Shown here: positions 32,341 through 33,570 of the stretch, in pieces | Numbering within the stretch: position 1 is the first letter of the stretch | Layout of the letters: every line of letters begins with the position of its first letter | Assembly: GCA_016787925.1 (NCBI GenBank) | Contig: JAEUSK010000217.1 | Span: 1 to 33,570, forward strand | Direction: 5' to 3' | Source: a bacterium | GTDB taxonomy: Bacteria; CLD3; SB21 | DNA length: 33,570 nucleotides | Position numbers and translations under genes: made by a program | Notes under the pieces: generated by a model | The model's database searches: none | What the model was told of the DNA's origin: nothing | Seen by the model: only the letters and a program-made list of their open reading frames with translations

Positions 32341-33273
32341 TTATTCGCCTCTAAAATTAGGATAGATAATGTTAAATCGTCTCCTGTAATAAAACCGAGT
32401 TAATATGAAAAACAAAATTATGAGCACGATGTACCATGGGAAGAAAATACCTACCATTAAAGAAAAAAACAAGAGTCCAAATTTAATAGTTAAGATCGAA
32501 GCAGAAACGTTTTTGAGTACTATGAGTCTAACGTAAAATGGCAACGTCATTAATGATGGAATCAGGATCAGCCAGTCCATAGCTATTCCGGCCAAGGTAA
32601 TGGAAATTAGTTCAAATCCCAATGCCCAATAAATTGTTGTGTGAATGCCATAGACGACGCAAATGGTCTTTTTTTGTGTAAGTTTATCGCCTTCCGCATC
32701 AGGAATAGTCGTTAAGAAGTAAAGTGCAGTATTGAAGAAGAGATAGGGCAAAGATCTTTCGATGAATAAAAGAAAGGAGGAATCGAGCGCAAACCAACCA
32801 AACGCAAATGCAAAAATTCCCATTAGTGAATTGGCTATAAAGCTGCCGAAAGTTCTGTCTTTGAGTGAAAAGGGTTTCAGATTATAGGCTACGGTGATCA
32901 GGAATAAAGCCAGTATATGAATGAACAACATCGGCCATGAGATAAATGCGGCGATGGCAAGTGATAATACTATCAATATCCATGTTTCTATTATCATGGT
33001 TTTTTGATGAGTGACACCTTCAGACAGGAAGAACAGTTTCTGATTGACTCGGTCGGTTTCTTTATCTTTGATCTGGTTAACGATAAAGCCGGCGCCCATA
33101 ACCATTGCGGAAGAAATACATACCAGGATTAACGAAGGATTTGCCTCGAAAAAACCCAAGTGACCTTGGGTGTTACGTGCAGCTAGAAATCCGGCTAATG
33201 TGGTGGTCCATCCCGGAAAGAAAAGGATCGGCCTCAGGACAAAGAAGTAATCCAGTAGATTAAAGAATCGCAT
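32341..33273 (-). CDS. UbiA-superfamily prenyltransferase
   Basis: A 310-residue membrane protein with eight or nine predicted helices. It carries the two UbiA motifs in variant form: NQIKDKETD (residues 66-74) in place of NDxxDxxxD, and TIPDAEGD in place of DxxxDxxxD. The first Asp of each is replaced (Gln67 and Thr) while the later Asps are kept. The family transfers polyprenyl groups to aromatic rings or lipids (menaquinone, heme O, archaeal-type lipids). Substrate cannot be read from sequence. It heads the leftward run UbiA, unknown, XdhC, birA. Confidence 0.85.
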   Translation of the reverse strand: MRFFNLLDYFFVLRPILFFPGWTTTLAGFLAARNTQGHLGFFEANPSLILVCISSAMVMGAGFIVNQIKDKETDRVNQKLFFLSEGVTHQKTMIIETWILIVLSLAIAAFISWPMLFIHILALFLITVAYNLKPFSLKDRTFGSFIANSLMGIFAFAFGWFALDSSFLLFIERSLPYLFFNTALYFLTTIPDAEGDKLTQKKTICVVYGIHTTIYWALGFELISITLAGIAMDWLILIPSLMTLPFYVRLIVLKNVSASILTIKFGLLFFSLMVGIFFPWYIVLIILFFILTRFYYRRRFNIIYPNFRGE

Positions 33274-33353
33274 AGCCTCAAAGTGATGCGGATTTTTTTA
33301 ATAATATAGTTGATTCATGGGCTAGTTTCAAGACATCTGAAATTGCAACTGAA

Positions 33354-33386
33354 GCAAAAAAAAACCTCAAAGCTTGCTTTGAGGTT
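33354..33386 (-). terminator. Strong intrinsic terminator of the RRM gene
   Basis: A perfect stem AACCTCAAAG/CTTTGAGGTT (33363-33372 with 33377-33386) and four-base loop, extendable by two A-T pairs. Read on the minus strand it is followed by a run of T, so it ends the RRM transcript coming from the right. The plus-strand side also has four Ts, but no plus-strand gene ends nearby. Confidence 0.85.
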
Positions 33387-33445
33387 TTATAACGAAAGAT
33401 AATAACGATCGAATCAATAATCTGGAGACATCTCCTTTTTATCGT

Positions 33446-33570
33446 TTATCGTGAATCTCTTCTGCTGAATCGGTCGCCGCGATCGCCGAAACTCTTTTTT
33501 TCTTGCGGCTTGGCTTCATTCACCACCAACTGTCTTTCCATGTAGGAAAAGTTGTTGAACATTTCGATGG
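33446..33570 (-). CDS. RRM RNA-binding protein, C-terminal fragment
   Basis: The window edge cuts this gene; only the last 41 codons are present, ending at the TAA at 33446-33448. The residues IEMFNNFSYMERQLVVNEAK match the final helix and strand of an RRM domain (typically AIExLNGxxxxGRxLxVNEA), and the tail FGDRGDRFSRRDSR is the Gly/Arg-rich end seen in small bacterial RRM proteins of cyanobacteria and FCB bacteria. It would bind RNA. The start and most of the domain lie beyond the window. A strong terminator follows its stop. Confidence 0.78.
   Translation of the reverse strand, partial: IEMFNNFSYMERQLVVNEAKPQEKKSFGDRGDRFSRRDSR

Noticed and set aside
33430-33445. GGAGA/TCTCC hairpin with T-run on the plus strand after the RRM stop
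   Set aside because: No plus-strand gene ends here and the loop is only two bases; the strong terminator at 33354-33386 is sufficient.
1-33570. CRISPR arrays, rRNA genes, intact insertion sequences, intact prophage
   Set aside because: No regularly spaced 25-40 base repeats, no rRNA-like stretch and no complete transposase or phage structural gene is visible on either strand.

Overview
The window looks like a chromosomal segment of a Gram-negative bacterium of the FCB (Fibrobacteres-Chlorobi-Bacteroidetes) kind, or a neighbouring candidate phylum. This is inferred from a DUF2851 protein, a DUF1573 protein, a long OstA-like LptA, a complete LPS-transport block (lptC, lptA, lptB), sigma-54, a stand-alone cobalamin-binding mutase subunit and a terminal RRM protein. 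Base composition is moderately AT-rich throughout. I cannot name the genus.

Layout. (1) Positions 1-3530 are accessory: a membrane-anchored PIF1-type helicase, a small three-helix membrane protein, a decayed tyrosine recombinase that no intact ORF covers (about 2168-2350, minus), three phased 8-bp repeats, an antitoxin/toxin pair (DUF433/DUF5615), and an intact tRNA-Leu(CAA). Two broken tRNA-Leu copies lie to its left, and perfect or near-perfect short palindromes sit inside them. This reads as the eroded end of an element integrated at the tRNA-Leu 3' end. (2) 3576-7318: a DUF2851 protein and a convergent lytic transglycosylase. (3) 7550-10851: an MMPL/RND-type transporter and an NlpC/P60 lipoprotein, probably co-transcribed. 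(4) 10998-18495, all minus: an MscS-related membrane protein, an amino-acid permease fused to two UspA domains, a multi-PAS hybrid histidine kinase whose first receiver lacks its phospho-accepting Asp, and a TPR protein. (5) 18859-20265: tadA, converging on a nucleotide-sugar decarboxylase. (6) 25488-19330, minus: a tight operon recO-lptC-lptA-lptB-rpoN-UXS, joining envelope biogenesis to sigma-54. (7) 25653-29739, plus: DUF1573 protein, B12-binding mutase subunit, HAD phosphatase, SpoU methyltransferase, a 5'-deoxyadenosine/MTA/SAH deaminase-type amidohydrolase and a small membrane protein. (8) 33273-29732, minus: UbiA-type prenyltransferase, an unknown membrane protein, XdhC-like protein, biotin-protein ligase. 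(9) The right edge holds the C-terminus of an RRM protein and its terminator.

Most of the window is ordinary housekeeping and envelope biology. The strongest unexplained signal is at 2470-3516: tRNA-Leu-derived sequences in which self-complementary units interrupt the T-loop (exactly two 15-nt palindromes), replace the anticodon arm (a 17-nt palindrome, the same length as the arm), or interrupt the variable loop. Related palindrome cores recur in both broken copies. All assignments are by reading motifs; no database search was run.
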